Positions 1 through 9,600 of a stretch of DNA of 64,000 nucleotides are shown piece by piece. This DNA is from Ypsolopha sequella. Taxonomy: Eukaryota > Arthropoda > Insecta > Lepidoptera > Ypsolophidae. The notes under the pieces are model-generated. The model worked only from the letters and a program-made list of their open reading frames with translations, did not search any database and was not told the origin of the DNA. The position numbers were made by a program, and so were the translations under genes. Positions within the stretch are counted from its first letter, which is position 1; each line of letters opens with the position of its first letter. Location: contig OW204001.1 in NCBI GenBank assembly GCA_934047225.1, positions 9,160,201 to 9,224,200 on the forward strand. Reading direction: 5' to 3'.

Positions 1-148
1 ACCCCGGGGGCATTACAATACTGTTTCACTTGGACATATCTCCCAAACCTTTGAGATTGGGCTTAGCGGGATTCGACTACGTTGAATTGGTTCAAGCACA
101 TTTCGACCGTTGACAGTTTGGACACTTGACAGCTGTCAGAGGAAACAT
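1..148. repeat. Direct repeat copy 1 flanking the GGCC array
   Basis: This block of about 148 bases recurs with small differences at 535-683. Shared landmarks are CCCCGGGGGCA near the start, TTGAGATTGGGCTTAGCGGG in the middle and CTGTCAGAG at the end. The pair brackets the GGCC palindrome array. No long coding frame fits, and open frames here come from the GC-rich repeat. The family is not identified. Confidence 0.7.
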
Positions 149-159
149 TTCGCGTAAAG

Positions 160-520
160 GATCCCGGCGAGGCCGAAGGCCGAGCCTACAAGTGTCTTTA
201 TAGCGAGGCCGAAAAACGAGCATGTGAGGACGGAGAACGCGCCAGTGAGGCCGAAGGCCGAGCTGGCAGCGTTCGGAGTCCGAACATGCGAGTTTTTCGG
301 CCGAGCACGACACCGCGGCCACCAGAGTCATATCTGATGTCATTCTAGGGAGGCCGAAGGCCGACCCCGGAGGACGATTCCGGAGGAATCGTCCGGAGGC
401 CAAACAGTACCAAGCGGCGAGGCCGGAGGCCGAGCTTGTGAGGCCGAAGGCCGAACCGAGTATAAGCGAGGCCGATGAACGAACATACGAGGCCGAAGGC
501 CGAGTATGTGAGTTCATGAG
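160..520. repeat. Palindromic GAGGCCGAAGGCCGAG array
   Basis: About nine copies of a short palindrome-like unit, GAGGCCGAAGGCCGAG, or variants such as GAGGCCGGAGGCCGAG and GAGGCCGATGAACGAA, are spaced 20-70 bases apart. A single related unit sits at about 51162-51180 inside another repeat. Spacing is irregular, so this is not a CRISPR array or an ordinary satellite. Confidence 0.75.
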
Positions 521-534
521 GCCGAGTTCACTTA

Positions 535-683
535 ACCCCGGGGGCAGTACAAGACTGTTTCATTTGGACCTATCTCAAAAACGTTTGAGATTGGGCTTAG
601 CGGGATTCGACTCCGTTGAAAGTTGGTTCCAGCACATTTCGACCGTGTACATTTTGGACCTTTGACAACTGTCAGAGTACACA
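535..683. repeat. Direct repeat copy 2 flanking the GGCC array
   Basis: Second copy of the 1-148 block in the same orientation, with several substitutions. The two copies and the array between them could be a tandem duplication or a terminal-repeat element. No reverse transcriptase or primer-binding site is visible. Confidence 0.7.
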
Positions 684-1374
684 ATAGCAAAATATTAGTC
701 CATTTCAATGGAATCAAAGTTGCCACACGTATTTCAACGCGCTATTACGGTTACGACGATGACAATTTTGAAAACTGATCATGACCGATGACTTTTTTCC
801 CACCCGATCATGGCCGATGACATTTCGTGATACAATTGACTTCTGCCCATTACTTGAATTTCGTCTGATAATTTGTTGCAACTCAATTTCAAACGTGTTT
901 TTTACTCGATACCTTGTCCTGTCACGTTAACGAAAAAGTTACAACAACAACTAAATGCATTAAACAACAACAACAATAACGAAGTACAACTTGGAACAAT
1001 TACAACTCACGCGGGCTGCCTGCAGCCCGCGCACCACGCAAAACACTAGTTGTATATATATTGCTACATAAATTAAATAAACATTTAATCTAAGTAGTTC
1101 ATGTACATTTATTATTTTATTTATAAGATTAATATTTGACTTGTGAAACGTGTATTATACTCGTATATACCTACTTTGCAAAATAAACTTTTTGAATTTT
1201 TGAATTTCATTAGAGAGACTAATATTTTTGAAAATTACCAAGCTAATTCAGCATTGAGATAGCTTAGCCTAAGAAAAACTAATTCCAGAAAACTTGCTAG
1301 AGTATAAGGAACGCCTCGTTCCGCTCCATTCTAGCATTGTTCAACCTAAGTTAGGGTTCCGAAATGAAATATAT
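684..1374. other. AT-rich noncoding DNA with a 20-bp palindrome
   Basis: No supportable gene. A perfect palindrome-like hairpin, GCGGGCTGCCTGCAGCCCGC, lies at 1011-1030. The stretch at about 1180-1210 (AATAAAC followed by TTTGAA-type repeats) looks like the 3' tail of an old non-LTR element. Confidence 0.5.
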
Positions 1375-1752
1375 TTATTTATGTAATGTAGGTACTCGTA
1401 TAACATACACTTATTACAGGTCGGTTTTAATGTAATTAAATAATCCAGTATAGGTAAAGTTTTATGTAATAAATAATAATATGGGGAAATATGCAGGGGA
1501 ATAATAAAGGTTGGGTTTACTTAAATTTAATAAAAAAATTCACTTGAATTAAATTAAAATATAGGAATAAGGAATAAATAATATTAAAAATATATGCCTA
1601 ACTCCGCCCATTCGATTAGTCTTTCTAAGAAGAAGGGCAAGAAACTTAGTAAGATCACGTCTTTTTTCATAATATTAGATACAACTAAATGTAAAAAGTA
1701 AGCTTATACTTTAATTGCATAAAGAGATAAAAAATACAAGACAGGAGAAAAT
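1375..1752 (+). repeat. Interspersed repeat that hosts the retrotransposon
   Basis: The unit with CACTTATTACAGGTCGGTTTT at its start and ATGCCTAACTCCGCCCATTC further on has relatives on the - strand at about 9838-9985 and 63400-63665. In the 63-kb copy the two halves occur in the same relative order, so this is one repeat family. Its last ~165 bases (1588-1752) are repeated beyond the retrotransposon at 4858-5023. Confidence 0.6.
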
Positions 1753-1885
1753 ATTCATATTCATATTCAATCGTTTATTGCTTTCATATGTACAGTGTTG
1801 GATCTTAAATATTAATGTACAGTTCACATATGACCCCGCTGGGGCATAACAATAAACAAGGAAGGGCAGCTGTGGCAGACCGAAG

Positions 1886-2332
1886 TTATTTAAAATCTTT
1901 GAAAAATTCGTCTAATGTGTAGTAGGTTTTATCTAATAGCATGTGCTTAAGGTTATTTAAAAACGTTTTGTCTTTATCTTCATTTTTTATCGTGTCGGGA
2001 AGGTGGTTATAGATTTTTATAGACATTGCATAGGGACCTGAGCTGTGTAATTTTAATTTTGATTGTGGCAGTATTAATTTATGTTTATGTCTTATTGAGC
2101 GATTTGATATATCTCCTAATCTTGTGTAAAAGTCTTTGTATTTTCTTACGAATTTACAAATCTCTAAAATATAAATGGATGTCAAAGTTAATATATTATA
2201 TTGTTTAAAATATGGCTTACAACTTTCTAAGTTAGTAATGTGTGCTAGGATTCGAATACATTTCTTTTGTAGTATAAATAGATCTTTTGTATCAGTACTG
2301 TTGCCCCACAGTACTAACCTTGTGATAACCAT
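1886..2332 (-). pseudogene. C-terminal remainder of the retrotransposon polyprotein after a frameshift
   Basis: This frame overlaps the end of the 808-residue frame and continues it with LVLWGNS, then a Cys-containing segment (QKKCIRIL) and a conserved tail (IYNHLP, FLNNLKHML). It resembles the C-terminal tail of jockey-like elements and parallels the truncated element at 62.1-62.35 kb. A single-base shift near 2320-2345 separates the two frames, so this copy is not expected to make a full protein. Confidence 0.75.
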
Positions 2333-4740
2333 GCATAAGCATATGCGTAATACGTAGTTAGTGCTGCTTTAAGATTAGTATTTATTTTAACTTGTTTTAA
2401 AGCATATGTAAATTTCGATATTTTGGTTTTAATTTTTTGAATGTGTGTTTTCCAATTGATGTTTGAATCTATTTTTAGTCCCAGTAGAGTAAATGTATTG
2501 ACGCATTCTATTTTTGTACCGTTAAATGAGAAGTTAATATTTAGGGGGGTCTTTTGTACGGGCCTAAATTGCATTATTTTTGTCTTTGAAAAGTTAATTT
2601 CTAAGTTATGGTCATTCATCCATGCCACTATGTTATTTACAGAATTGTTTAGTACTTGATTTAAGTTTTCATTGTTCATGCTCGGAGTTAGTAATGAGAT
2701 ATCATCTGCAAATAATATACATGACTCATTAACAACTTTTGGTAGGTCATTTATATAGATTAAGAAAAGTATACATCCGATCACACTTCCTTGGGGGATA
2801 GAGCAATGCAGGTGCCGTACATCCGATCTTACCTGAGTTATATCCCTAGTTTCTTGATTGAAGTATTCCGTTTCAACATATTGTTTACGATTTTTTAGAA
2901 ATGATACGAACCATTTGTGGGTGATTCCCCGAACGCCTATACCGTATAATTTATCAAGTAGTATATTATACTGAAGTTTGTCGTAAGCTTTTGTCATGTC
3001 AAGTAGAATACCTATTGCGTACTTTTTATTATTAATTATGTTGAGGATTTCTTGTATATATTTATACACTGCCAACGTTGTAGATCGGTTTTTCCGGAAG
3101 CCATTTTGGGAATCGTCGAATATTTTATATTTTTCACAGAATGAGGTTAGTCGCTTGCACATAGCCTTTTCAAATATTTTCGAGGATGTAGGTAGTTGTG
3201 CTATTGGTCGATAGTGGTTTGGATCAGTTTTTGTATCCTTTTTGTGTATCGGTTTTATTATGGATTGTTTAAGTAAATCCGGAAATACGCCATCTCTAAA
3301 AGATTGGTTTATTAGCATAAAGAAAGGTATCGTTAATTCATCGGCACATTGCTTGATAAGTACGGGTGGTAATTCATCAAATCCGTGGCTATATTTACTT
3401 TTTAGGTTGCGTAATATAGCGTGTACTTCTCGCGGATCAACAGGATTTAGGTACATGGTATTCTCAGTAGGGTGTAGTACGGGTCGACCAAACACCGGAT
3501 TTGTGGACTCTCCCACTGACGCAAAAAAAATATTAAACTCGTTTGTTATCTCTTTGGGATCAGATGTAATTTTATTGTTAATTTTTAAAGAAATGTTAGT
3601 TTTAGGTTTTATGATATTTTTATTGGTGCGTTCTTTTATAATTTGCCACATTGATTTTATTGTGTTGCTTGATTTTTTCATTTGTTTTATGTATTGCAGT
3701 TTTTTCGACCTAATAACGGATTGCTTCAGTATTTTTTCGTACACTTTGTAGTGATTTTTAAGGATTGGATCATTTGAATACGTTGTAAGAATTTTCAAGA
3801 GCCTTTTATTCTTACATGATGTTTTTATACCACGTGTGAGCCATGTTTTTTTAGTTTTATTTTTTATCCTTACTTGTTTTATAGGTATGCATCTGTTTAA
3901 AATTTCCATTAAAATGTCATTAAATAAATTATAATTTATATTTATGTCAACATTTTGATTTATTATTTTTGTCCAATCGAGTTTTCTTAATTCAGCTTTG
4001 AAAAATTCTATATTATGATTAGAAAAAAGTCTTTTTTCAGTTCGCCATTCTACATTTTTGTTTTTTTGTGTCCCCTCTGTACGCAAGATTGTAGCTCTAT
4101 GATCTGAAAAACCAAATTCGCATACGGATGTATTTAAAGTAGAATCTACGTAGTTTGTGAAAATTAAGTCTATGCAGGTAGAACTAGTCTTTGTTATTCG
4201 CGTCGGTTCTTTAATGTGTTGTACAAAGTTGTATTCCGACATTAGATCTAACAGTTTTTTAGATAGTGTAGTATTTTTTAAGACGTTAACGTTAAAATCA
4301 CCTCCGAGTATTATCTTCTTATTATTGTATTTTATTATTATATATTTTAGAATTAATGTTAATCTTTCAAAAAAAACTTCGGTCTCCCTACTGTTCCAAT
4401 ATAACGATATTATTAACATATTTAACTTAGGTAAATCTATAGCGCAGACTTCAATAACATATTCGGTGGACATGTTCATTATATCCCTTTTTTCTATATA
4501 TTCTATGTCTTCTTTTAAGATTATGCACACACCCCCACCCTCATAGTTTTCTCTGCAATAGGTTGCTGCTAGAATGTATCCAGAAAAGTGTAACAATTCT
4601 TTTTTTGCCTGCGTAAGCCTGCTCTCTGATATACAAAAGGCAAGGTATTTATCATAATTATCGTCTAAAAATGCTTCAAATATATCTTGTTTATTATTAA
4701 TACTTTGCATGTTTTGGAAAACAATATCAAAGTGTTTCAT
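2314..4740 (-). CDS. Endonuclease-reverse transcriptase of the non-LTR element, C-terminally frameshifted
   Basis: The 808-residue frame has an N-terminal exonuclease-endonuclease-phosphatase fold domain: QNMQSI at 9-14, SESRL at 38-42, GGDFNV at 146-151 and SDHRA at 212-216, the usual catalytic landmarks. The reverse transcriptase follows, with a PQGSVIG block and the active-site FADD at 677-680. The enzyme nicks chromosomal DNA and copies element RNA by target-primed reverse transcription. The frame ends prematurely after YAYAWLSQG, where the true C-terminal part continues in another frame (1886-2332). No nucleic-acid-binding ORF1 is visible upstream, so the copy is either 5'-truncated or of a type that encodes one protein. 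Family assignment to Jockey/CR1 is by motif memory. Confidence 0.85.
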   Translation of the reverse strand: MKHFDIVFQNMQSINNKQDIFEAFLDDNYDKYLAFCISESRLTQAKKELLHFSGYILAATYCRENYEGGGVCIILKEDIEYIEKRDIMNMSTEYVIEVCAIDLPKLNMLIISLYWNSRETEVFFERLTLILKYIIIKYNNKKIILGGDFNVNVLKNTTLSKKLLDLMSEYNFVQHIKEPTRITKTSSTCIDLIFTNYVDSTLNTSVCEFGFSDHRATILRTEGTQKNKNVEWRTEKRLFSNHNIEFFKAELRKLDWTKIINQNVDININYNLFNDILMEILNRCIPIKQVRIKNKTKKTWLTRGIKTSCKNKRLLKILTTYSNDPILKNHYKVYEKILKQSVIRSKKLQYIKQMKKSSNTIKSMWQIIKERTNKNIIKPKTNISLKINNKITSDPKEITNEFNIFFASVGESTNPVFGRPVLHPTENTMYLNPVDPREVHAILRNLKSKYSHGFDELPPVLIKQCADELTIPFFMLINQSFRDGVFPDLLKQSIIKPIHKKDTKTDPNHYRPIAQLPTSSKIFEKAMCKRLTSFCEKYKIFDDSQNGFRKNRSTTLAVYKYIQEILNIINNKKYAIGILLDMTKAYDKLQYNILLDKLYGIGVRGITHKWFVSFLKNRKQYVETEYFNQETRDITQVRSDVRHLHCSIPQGSVIGCILFLIYINDLPKVVNESCILFADDISLLTPSMNNENLNQVLNNSVNNIVAWMNDHNLEINFSKTKIMQFRPVQKTPLNINFSFNGTKIECVNTFTLLGLKIDSNINWKTHIQKIKTKISKFTYALKQVKINTNLKAALTTYYAYAYAWLSQG

Positions 4741-4857
4741 AGGTCTCTCGAAAAAAAGTATCTTGGGTATTATGGTCCTTTGCCATTTGAGAATTTAGAT
4801 TAAACAATATTAGGATTAAACAATATTATATTAGAAATTAGGATTAAACAATATTAT

Positions 4858-5023
4858 AAATATATGCCTAACTCAGCCCATTCGATTAGTCTTTCTAAGA
4901 AGAAGGGCAAGAAACTTAGTAAGATCATGTCTTTTTTCATAATATTAGATACAACTAAATGTAAAAAGTAAGTTTATACTTTAATTGAATAAAGAGATAA
5001 AAAAATACAAGACAGGAGAAAAT
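4858..5023. repeat. Right copy of the long duplication flanking the retrotransposon
   Basis: Nearly identical to 1588-1752 and in the same orientation, sharing ATGCCTAACT, GAAGAAGGGCAAGAAAC and GACAGGAGAAAAT. I count roughly four substitutions and a small indel. After it the sequence diverges immediately (left copy runs into the element tail, right copy into TATGTC). Confidence 0.75.
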
Positions 5024-5039
5024 TATGTCATAAAGCCAA

Positions 5040-5900
5040 AAAGAAATATACCTTTGTCTATTTGTCCCATATAGTCCATCTGCTTTTACAGTCCGTATCC
5101 GAAGGGTGCCAAACGGGACCCTATTACTAAGACTCTGCTGTCTGTCTGTCCGTCCGTCTGTCACAAGTAGGGATGGGTTTCCACCCGGGAACATTCCCGA
5201 AAAGTTTCCGTGAAAACACCCGTTTGGGAAAATATTCGGGTGTTTTCATTTGGACATTTTGTTTTAATATATTTTGAAATAAAAGCTATCCATCATGGCA
5301 AATAAGTAGATTTGGCGTATTGTAGCTAAATGACAGAAATTTCTTCTTTAATTCAATTTTTTTTCTCAGAAAGTAATGCATATTTCAGAAAAACTGTATC
5401 AATAAAAGGTGTTTGTAATAGCGTCAGCAGTCTGTCACAAAAAAAATTGTTCGGTTACTTAACCTTTTAATTAAATATTTTCAAGTGCCTATAGTTTCCA
5501 AAGCGCATATTTTCGCAGTTAAGTGTAAGGAAATAAAATATTGGCTGTGACTTCCTCTATCACGTGCAGTAAGTTTCATAGTGTTTGTGAAGAAAAATTA
5601 AAAAAACCCACCTATTGGGAATTTTCTCCGATGAACACCGGGAATTTTCCCAAACGGGAATTAACCCGATGGGAATTTTCCCGCGCCCATCTCTAGTCAC
5701 AAGTGTAACCAGTTGAAATTTTCACACCATACGTGTTAGTATATCACGGCAAATAATAAAATTAAAAAAGACTGAAACATAAGGGGAATTCCCATGCAAA
5801 AAAATTATTATCCATCCATTATCTCCAAAACAAGAGGACCGCAGAATGTGAGAAAAATCAGAGTAATAGGGGATTGTCCCTTCAACTTATGTATCTAAAA
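5040..5900. repeat. Lepidopteran 'gggaccctattac...ctgtctgtc' repeat, split by an hAT-like element
   Basis: The sequence before 5160 (GGGACCCTATTACTAAGACT, then CTGTCTGTC repeats) and after 5703 (AACCAGTTGAAATTTTCA) are consecutive parts of one common moth repeat. Related copies lie at 58687-59250 and 60412-60620. The element at 5168-5695 interrupts it. Confidence 0.6.
5168..5695. mobile_element. Non-autonomous hAT-type element with perfect 8-bp target duplication
   Basis: The ends TAGGGATGGG and CCCATCTCTA are inverted near-matches, and GTCACAAG occurs directly on both sides (5160-5167 and 5696-5703). An 8-bp duplication with TAGRGATGGG-type ends is typical of hAT elements. The interior has many GGGAA/TTCCC blocks and no transposase. 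Confidence 0.8.
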
Positions 5901-6446
5901 TTTTTGTTTCCAATATAAACAAATTTTCATTTTCAGTTTCATTAAGTAAAGATTACAGGAAAAATATAGCAATTAAGATATCGGTGTTCCGTACTCAGCG
6001 GGAGCCGCGAATTGTTTGTCAGACGCTACTATTTCAGCGGCTTGTTTGTGTCACCTCAATGTTGCTATGGCATCTATATTGTTGTAATTGTCCATGTTTT
6101 TAGGGTTCCGTACCTGTATTGTGTGACTTTTTTTATCACAAATTTCGAAATCTGCTTAGTATCAGTTTCGATATATTTAGAGAACATTGAATTACCTAGA
6201 AAAACTAGCCTCGCCCAACTAGCTAATTCTGAGATTAGGTTGTGTCGGTAACATATCATAATATCCTAAAAATCGTGTCTACAAAATAAAAAACCGCCGC
6301 ATCACGTGATACATTTGTTACTTATTTTGTATTTCGATGTCGCCGGCTGCCTTTGGCTTGAGTAACGAGATCGAAATAGTACTCCTGGCATCAGGACTAT
6401 ACTGAGTCATGGTGTAATAAATATATACTCTTATTTATTTCAGTAG
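5901..6446. other. Noncoding DNA with repeat fragments
   Basis: No supportable gene. A fragment of the 'agggttccgtacc' repeat family lies at about 6100-6160. Confidence 0.4.
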
Positions 6447-6454
6447 GAATAGAG

Positions 6455-7107
6455 GTAAGGGCGGATCGAGTGGGGGCATGTGCACAAGGGCACGTGCCCC
6501 TCCAGACGGCTCAAACAAAAGCTGGGAGATTATTACGATACGTTTGAATAACATTCGTTTCTTTTTGCTTACATAAGTACTTATACTACCGCAAGTTGCA
6601 CAATAATATCAAACATGTAATTATTGATTAAGAGCAGGGATTGCTCAACCACAAAATAAAGCCATTTACGGCATTTTTTCTTCTCCCCATGAATCAACTC
6701 TTGCGTTTTTTGTACTTTTAACACGTATACCTACATCGCGAGCGGCGAATCAAAAAGAGTTATATGTGTGTGCCGACTGCATGGCCGTGGCCTTAGGCGC
6801 GGGGCGCGGGGTATGGTGGCAGGCGGCACGGCGCGGCGCGGCGCGGCGGTAGCGGCGAATCAAAGTACTCTTCGCCCGCCTGATTTCGCCAACCGAAATA
6901 ATAACCGGTGAAATAAGGGTTGGAAAGATTTCGGTTGTAACAACCTGTACCGAAATTCGTATACGGTGATTCACCGTTTCAACGGTACCGTAAAGAGTCC
7001 CTGATTAAGAGTTAATCCCAAAGATAGTGCAATACTATGGAGGATACTCCTTGTTTCTGCCTGTCTGGCACTTGTGCCCCCCAGAAATAAGTCCTGGATC
7101 CGCCCTT
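6455..7107. mobile_element. Second hAT-type non-autonomous element
   Basis: The termini GTAAGGGCGGATC and GATCCGCCCTT are inverted, with GAATAGAG directly duplicated at 6447-6454 and 7108-7115 (8 bp). The interior holds a GC-rich stretch around 6780-6850 and CGTGCCCC blocks but no transposase frame. Confidence 0.75.
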
Positions 7108-7124
7108 GAATAGAGGCATTCAAA

Positions 7125-7501
7125 CTTAAGGTTAAAAGTCAGTCGTTCGGTACAATTGCACAACTTAACTTTGCTTTTCTTGTTAAGAAGTTACAAGTGA
7201 AAAATACATTGATCTGTGGCAATTCACGCCAATCGTTTAGTATAAGTTAGGTTTATAAATTATCAGTTTAAAATAAAATGCACAATTAGTCACGATTATG
7301 TCCAAACAAGTTTAAAATGCTGTTTTAAGTCATAGATAACTGTGCATTAAATTTCAAGCTGTTGATTCATAAACCTAACTTATACTGAACTATTGGCGTG
7401 AATTGCCATAGACCAATATCTTTTTCAATTATAACATCTAAACAAGATAAACAAAGTTAAGTTGTGCACTTTTTACTGAGCGACTGATTTTTAACATTAA
7501 A
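7125..7501. mobile_element. Foldback MITE
   Basis: The left arm (GGTTAAAAGTCAGTCG, then TTGCACAACTTAACTTTG, then AATTCACGCCAAT, then AGTTAGGTTTAT) is matched in reverse complement by the right arm up to GCGACTGATTTTTAAC. Arms are about 150 bases each. TTAA occurs at both edges and could be the target duplication. Confidence 0.6.
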
Positions 7502-7600
7502 GGCGGCTCTGGAGTTCGTCAATGTCTTTGTCTCTGTCTTTTATCTATTTCTCTCTATACGTCTCGCCGGAGCTTAATTCACTCAGCCGCCTTTAAGTTT
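7495..7600. repeat. Short inverted-repeat element
   Basis: TTAAAGGCGGCT at the left and AGCCGCCTTTAA at the right form a 12-base terminal inverted repeat around ~80 bases. It abuts the preceding MITE. Confidence 0.45.
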
Positions 7601-7852
7601 GACGCGAACTATACCTACCTACTCGTATACTATGGGTGTGGACCACTGAATATTTTTATTATAAAAATTATATTATAATAAATCATTATAAAAATAAAAT
7701 ATTCAGTATCATAAGTACCTATAATTTATAATTATTAATTTTTAACTTTTATATATAATTGTGTAACTGATGCCGACCACAATTAGTGGTCGAAATATAT
7801 TTTACTACCTATAATTATATTTTTTGTGTTTTCGTATATATATATATATATA

Positions 7853-9584
7853 CAGTTGTGGTCATATAATTAGGAACGACTGGTAAGAAAGTCGATTTTT
7901 GACAAACAAGTAGCTGTTACTTTTGTATTAACTTACTGATAACAAATTTAAACCACACAAAATAACAGTTATATTAGAGGCTTTAATAATTTATACCCAA
8001 TAATTTTGCAAACAATTGCACTGCTATCAAAAGTTCAATTCATCTTCAAATTGCTATTGTATTTTAAATGTACTGTCCGCTTGACAAATAATTAGGAACG
8101 GAAAAAAATCATTCTTAATTTTGAATTTCGAAAACGAATATCGCATTTTTTTTGTTTCCAGCGTATTCTATGGTTACATCGCTTTATATTGACTAAGTTG
8201 AAAGTGCATAATTATTCCAAAATCATGGGCAAAAAGGAGAGTTGTGTTCCATAAACCCGGAAAATGACTATGGCTCTATATGAACGTAATTGGTCGTATA
8301 AAAAGATTGCTGATCATTTGAAGTGCTCTAAAACCAAGGTGTTTAATGCTGTAAATTACGTCAAAAAGTTTAATACTACGAATAATGTACCTCGAAAGCC
8401 TAAATCTAGAAAAAAAACATCACGTGAAGATGATTTGATTGTTCGTGCAGCAAAGGCTGATCCTTTCAAGAGTTCTGAAAATATAAAGAGGGAAGTTTTT
8501 GACGACGGAGGAGTATCTACACGTACAGTACGAAGACGCTTAACTGATGCAAAGTTATTTGGAAGAATCGCCCGGAGTGTACCGCTTCTCACGAAGGTGC
8601 ACCGAAAAGCTAGGTTAGAGTTCGCGAAAAAATATGGCAACTGGACAGCAAGTCAATGGAAAAACGTGTTATTTTCTGATGAAACGAAAATAAATAGACT
8701 AGGGTCTGATGGTAAACAGTATGTGCGTAGACCGCCTAAGCAAGCTTTGAATCCTAAGTTCACGAAAAAAGTGGTAGAGCATGGGGGAGGAAACATAAAA
8801 GTTTGGGGATGTTTCTCAGGTCATGGTGTTGGGCCAGTTAAAAAGATTGAAGGTATGCTAGACCAATTTAAATACAAGCAAATATTGGAGGAGACTATGC
8901 TTCCTTATGCTGAGGAGAGGTTGCCTGTAGTCTGGATATTTCAGCAAGATAATGACCCCAAACACACTGCTGATTCAGTTAAAAGGTTTCTTAGTGATCA
9001 AAAAATTACTGTGTTAGATTGGCCTGCAAATGGTCCAGATCTTAATCCGATCAAAAATCTTTGGAGAGAAGTAAAGAAGAGTGTGGCTGCGAAAAGGACG
9101 AGCAATTTGAACGATCTATATGATGCCTTTGTCGAATCGTGGAACACTATTTCAGATGAAACCTGTAAAAACTTAATAGATTCCATGGTCCGTCGCTGCA
9201 GAGCAGTTATTGTAAGAAAGGGCCACCCTACAGAATACTAATATTGCTTTTTGTAAGCTGTGTTAAAAGTTTTGTAATAAATATTGTTTATTTCATTAAA
9301 ATGGTTTCTGATATAGTTCAATAAATTAATTTATTTTACCCGTTCCTAATTATTTGTCCATAGCTAGAAAGTTTCAAATAAATAGTTCAAATGGAACTTT
9401 AATTAAATTATCAATTGAATTCAACAATTTTACATATTATATATGTAGTATAAAAGCCTGCTTACATAGCTATATTATCATGTCGTTTGAAGGTAGTAAC
9501 AGTAATATAAACTAAAGTTACAGCAACATGTTTTTCTGAAAGTTACTTTGGTATTAGTCGTTCCTAATTATATGACCACAACTG
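7853..9584 (+). mobile_element. Complete Tc1-type DNA transposon with IR/DR ends
   Basis: The element is 1732 bases and is flanked by TA (7851-7852 and 9585-9586) inside (TA)n tracts. The terminal inverted repeat starts CAGTTGTGGTCATATAATTA and is identical for about 29 bases at both ends. A second inverted pair, GACAAATAATTAGGAACGG, sits about 230 bases inside each end (near 8083 and 9340) and shares AATTAGGAACG with the outer repeat. That is the IR/DR layout known from Sleeping Beauty-like Tc1 elements. Confidence 0.9.
8264..9241 (+). CDS. Tc1-family transposase with catalytic Glu replaced by Lys
   Basis: This 325-residue frame is a DDE transposase of the Tc1/mariner superfamily, which cuts and pastes the element at TA. 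An N-terminal helix-turn-helix region (about 1-110, including WSYKKIADHLKCSKTKV and STRTVRRRL) should bind the ends. The catalytic core shows D139 in FSDETK and D229 in QQDNDPKH. The third residue, expected as Glu 34 residues later in NPIENLW, is Lys264 (AAA at 9053-9055). One G-to-A change would explain it, and cleavage activity should be lost. An in-frame upstream ATG at 8225 is followed by TAA at 8252-8254, so the family's first ~13 codons are cut off and the remaining frame starts at 8264. The copy is probably inactive although long and open. Confidence 0.9.
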   Translation: MTMALYERNWSYKKIADHLKCSKTKVFNAVNYVKKFNTTNNVPRKPKSRKKTSREDDLIVRAAKADPFKSSENIKREVFDDGGVSTRTVRRRLTDAKLFGRIARSVPLLTKVHRKARLEFAKKYGNWTASQWKNVLFSDETKINRLGSDGKQYVRRPPKQALNPKFTKKVVEHGGGNIKVWGCFSGHGVGPVKKIEGMLDQFKYKQILEETMLPYAEERLPVVWIFQQDNDPKHTADSVKRFLSDQKITVLDWPANGPDLNPIKNLWREVKKSVAAKRTSNLNDLYDAFVESWNTISDETCKNLIDSMVRRCRAVIVRKGHPTEY

Positions 9585-9600
9585 TATATATATATATATA

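Larger units (their letters stand above)
1753..4857 (-). mobile_element. Jockey/CR1-type non-LTR retrotransposon
   Basis: The element reads on the - strand. Its 5' end is near 4857, where a ~20-base AT-rich unit (AGGATTAAACAATATTA) recurs. Its 3' end is near 1753, where the minus strand ends in GAATAT repeats, the simple-repeat tail typical of these elements. It carries an endonuclease-reverse transcriptase frame broken once near the C-terminus. It is bracketed by a ~165-bp direct duplication (1588-1752 and 4858-5023) that differs at about five positions. Confidence 0.8.

Noticed and set aside
160..520. CRISPR-like array
   Set aside because: Units are irregularly spaced, spacers vary widely in length and the organism is an insect.
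92..665. Open frames on both strands across the GGCC array
   Set aside because: They follow the GC-rich repeat unit and encode only repeats of it; no domain or splice context.
8356..8640. 94-codon minus-strand frame
   Set aside because: Antisense shadow of the Tc1 transposase.
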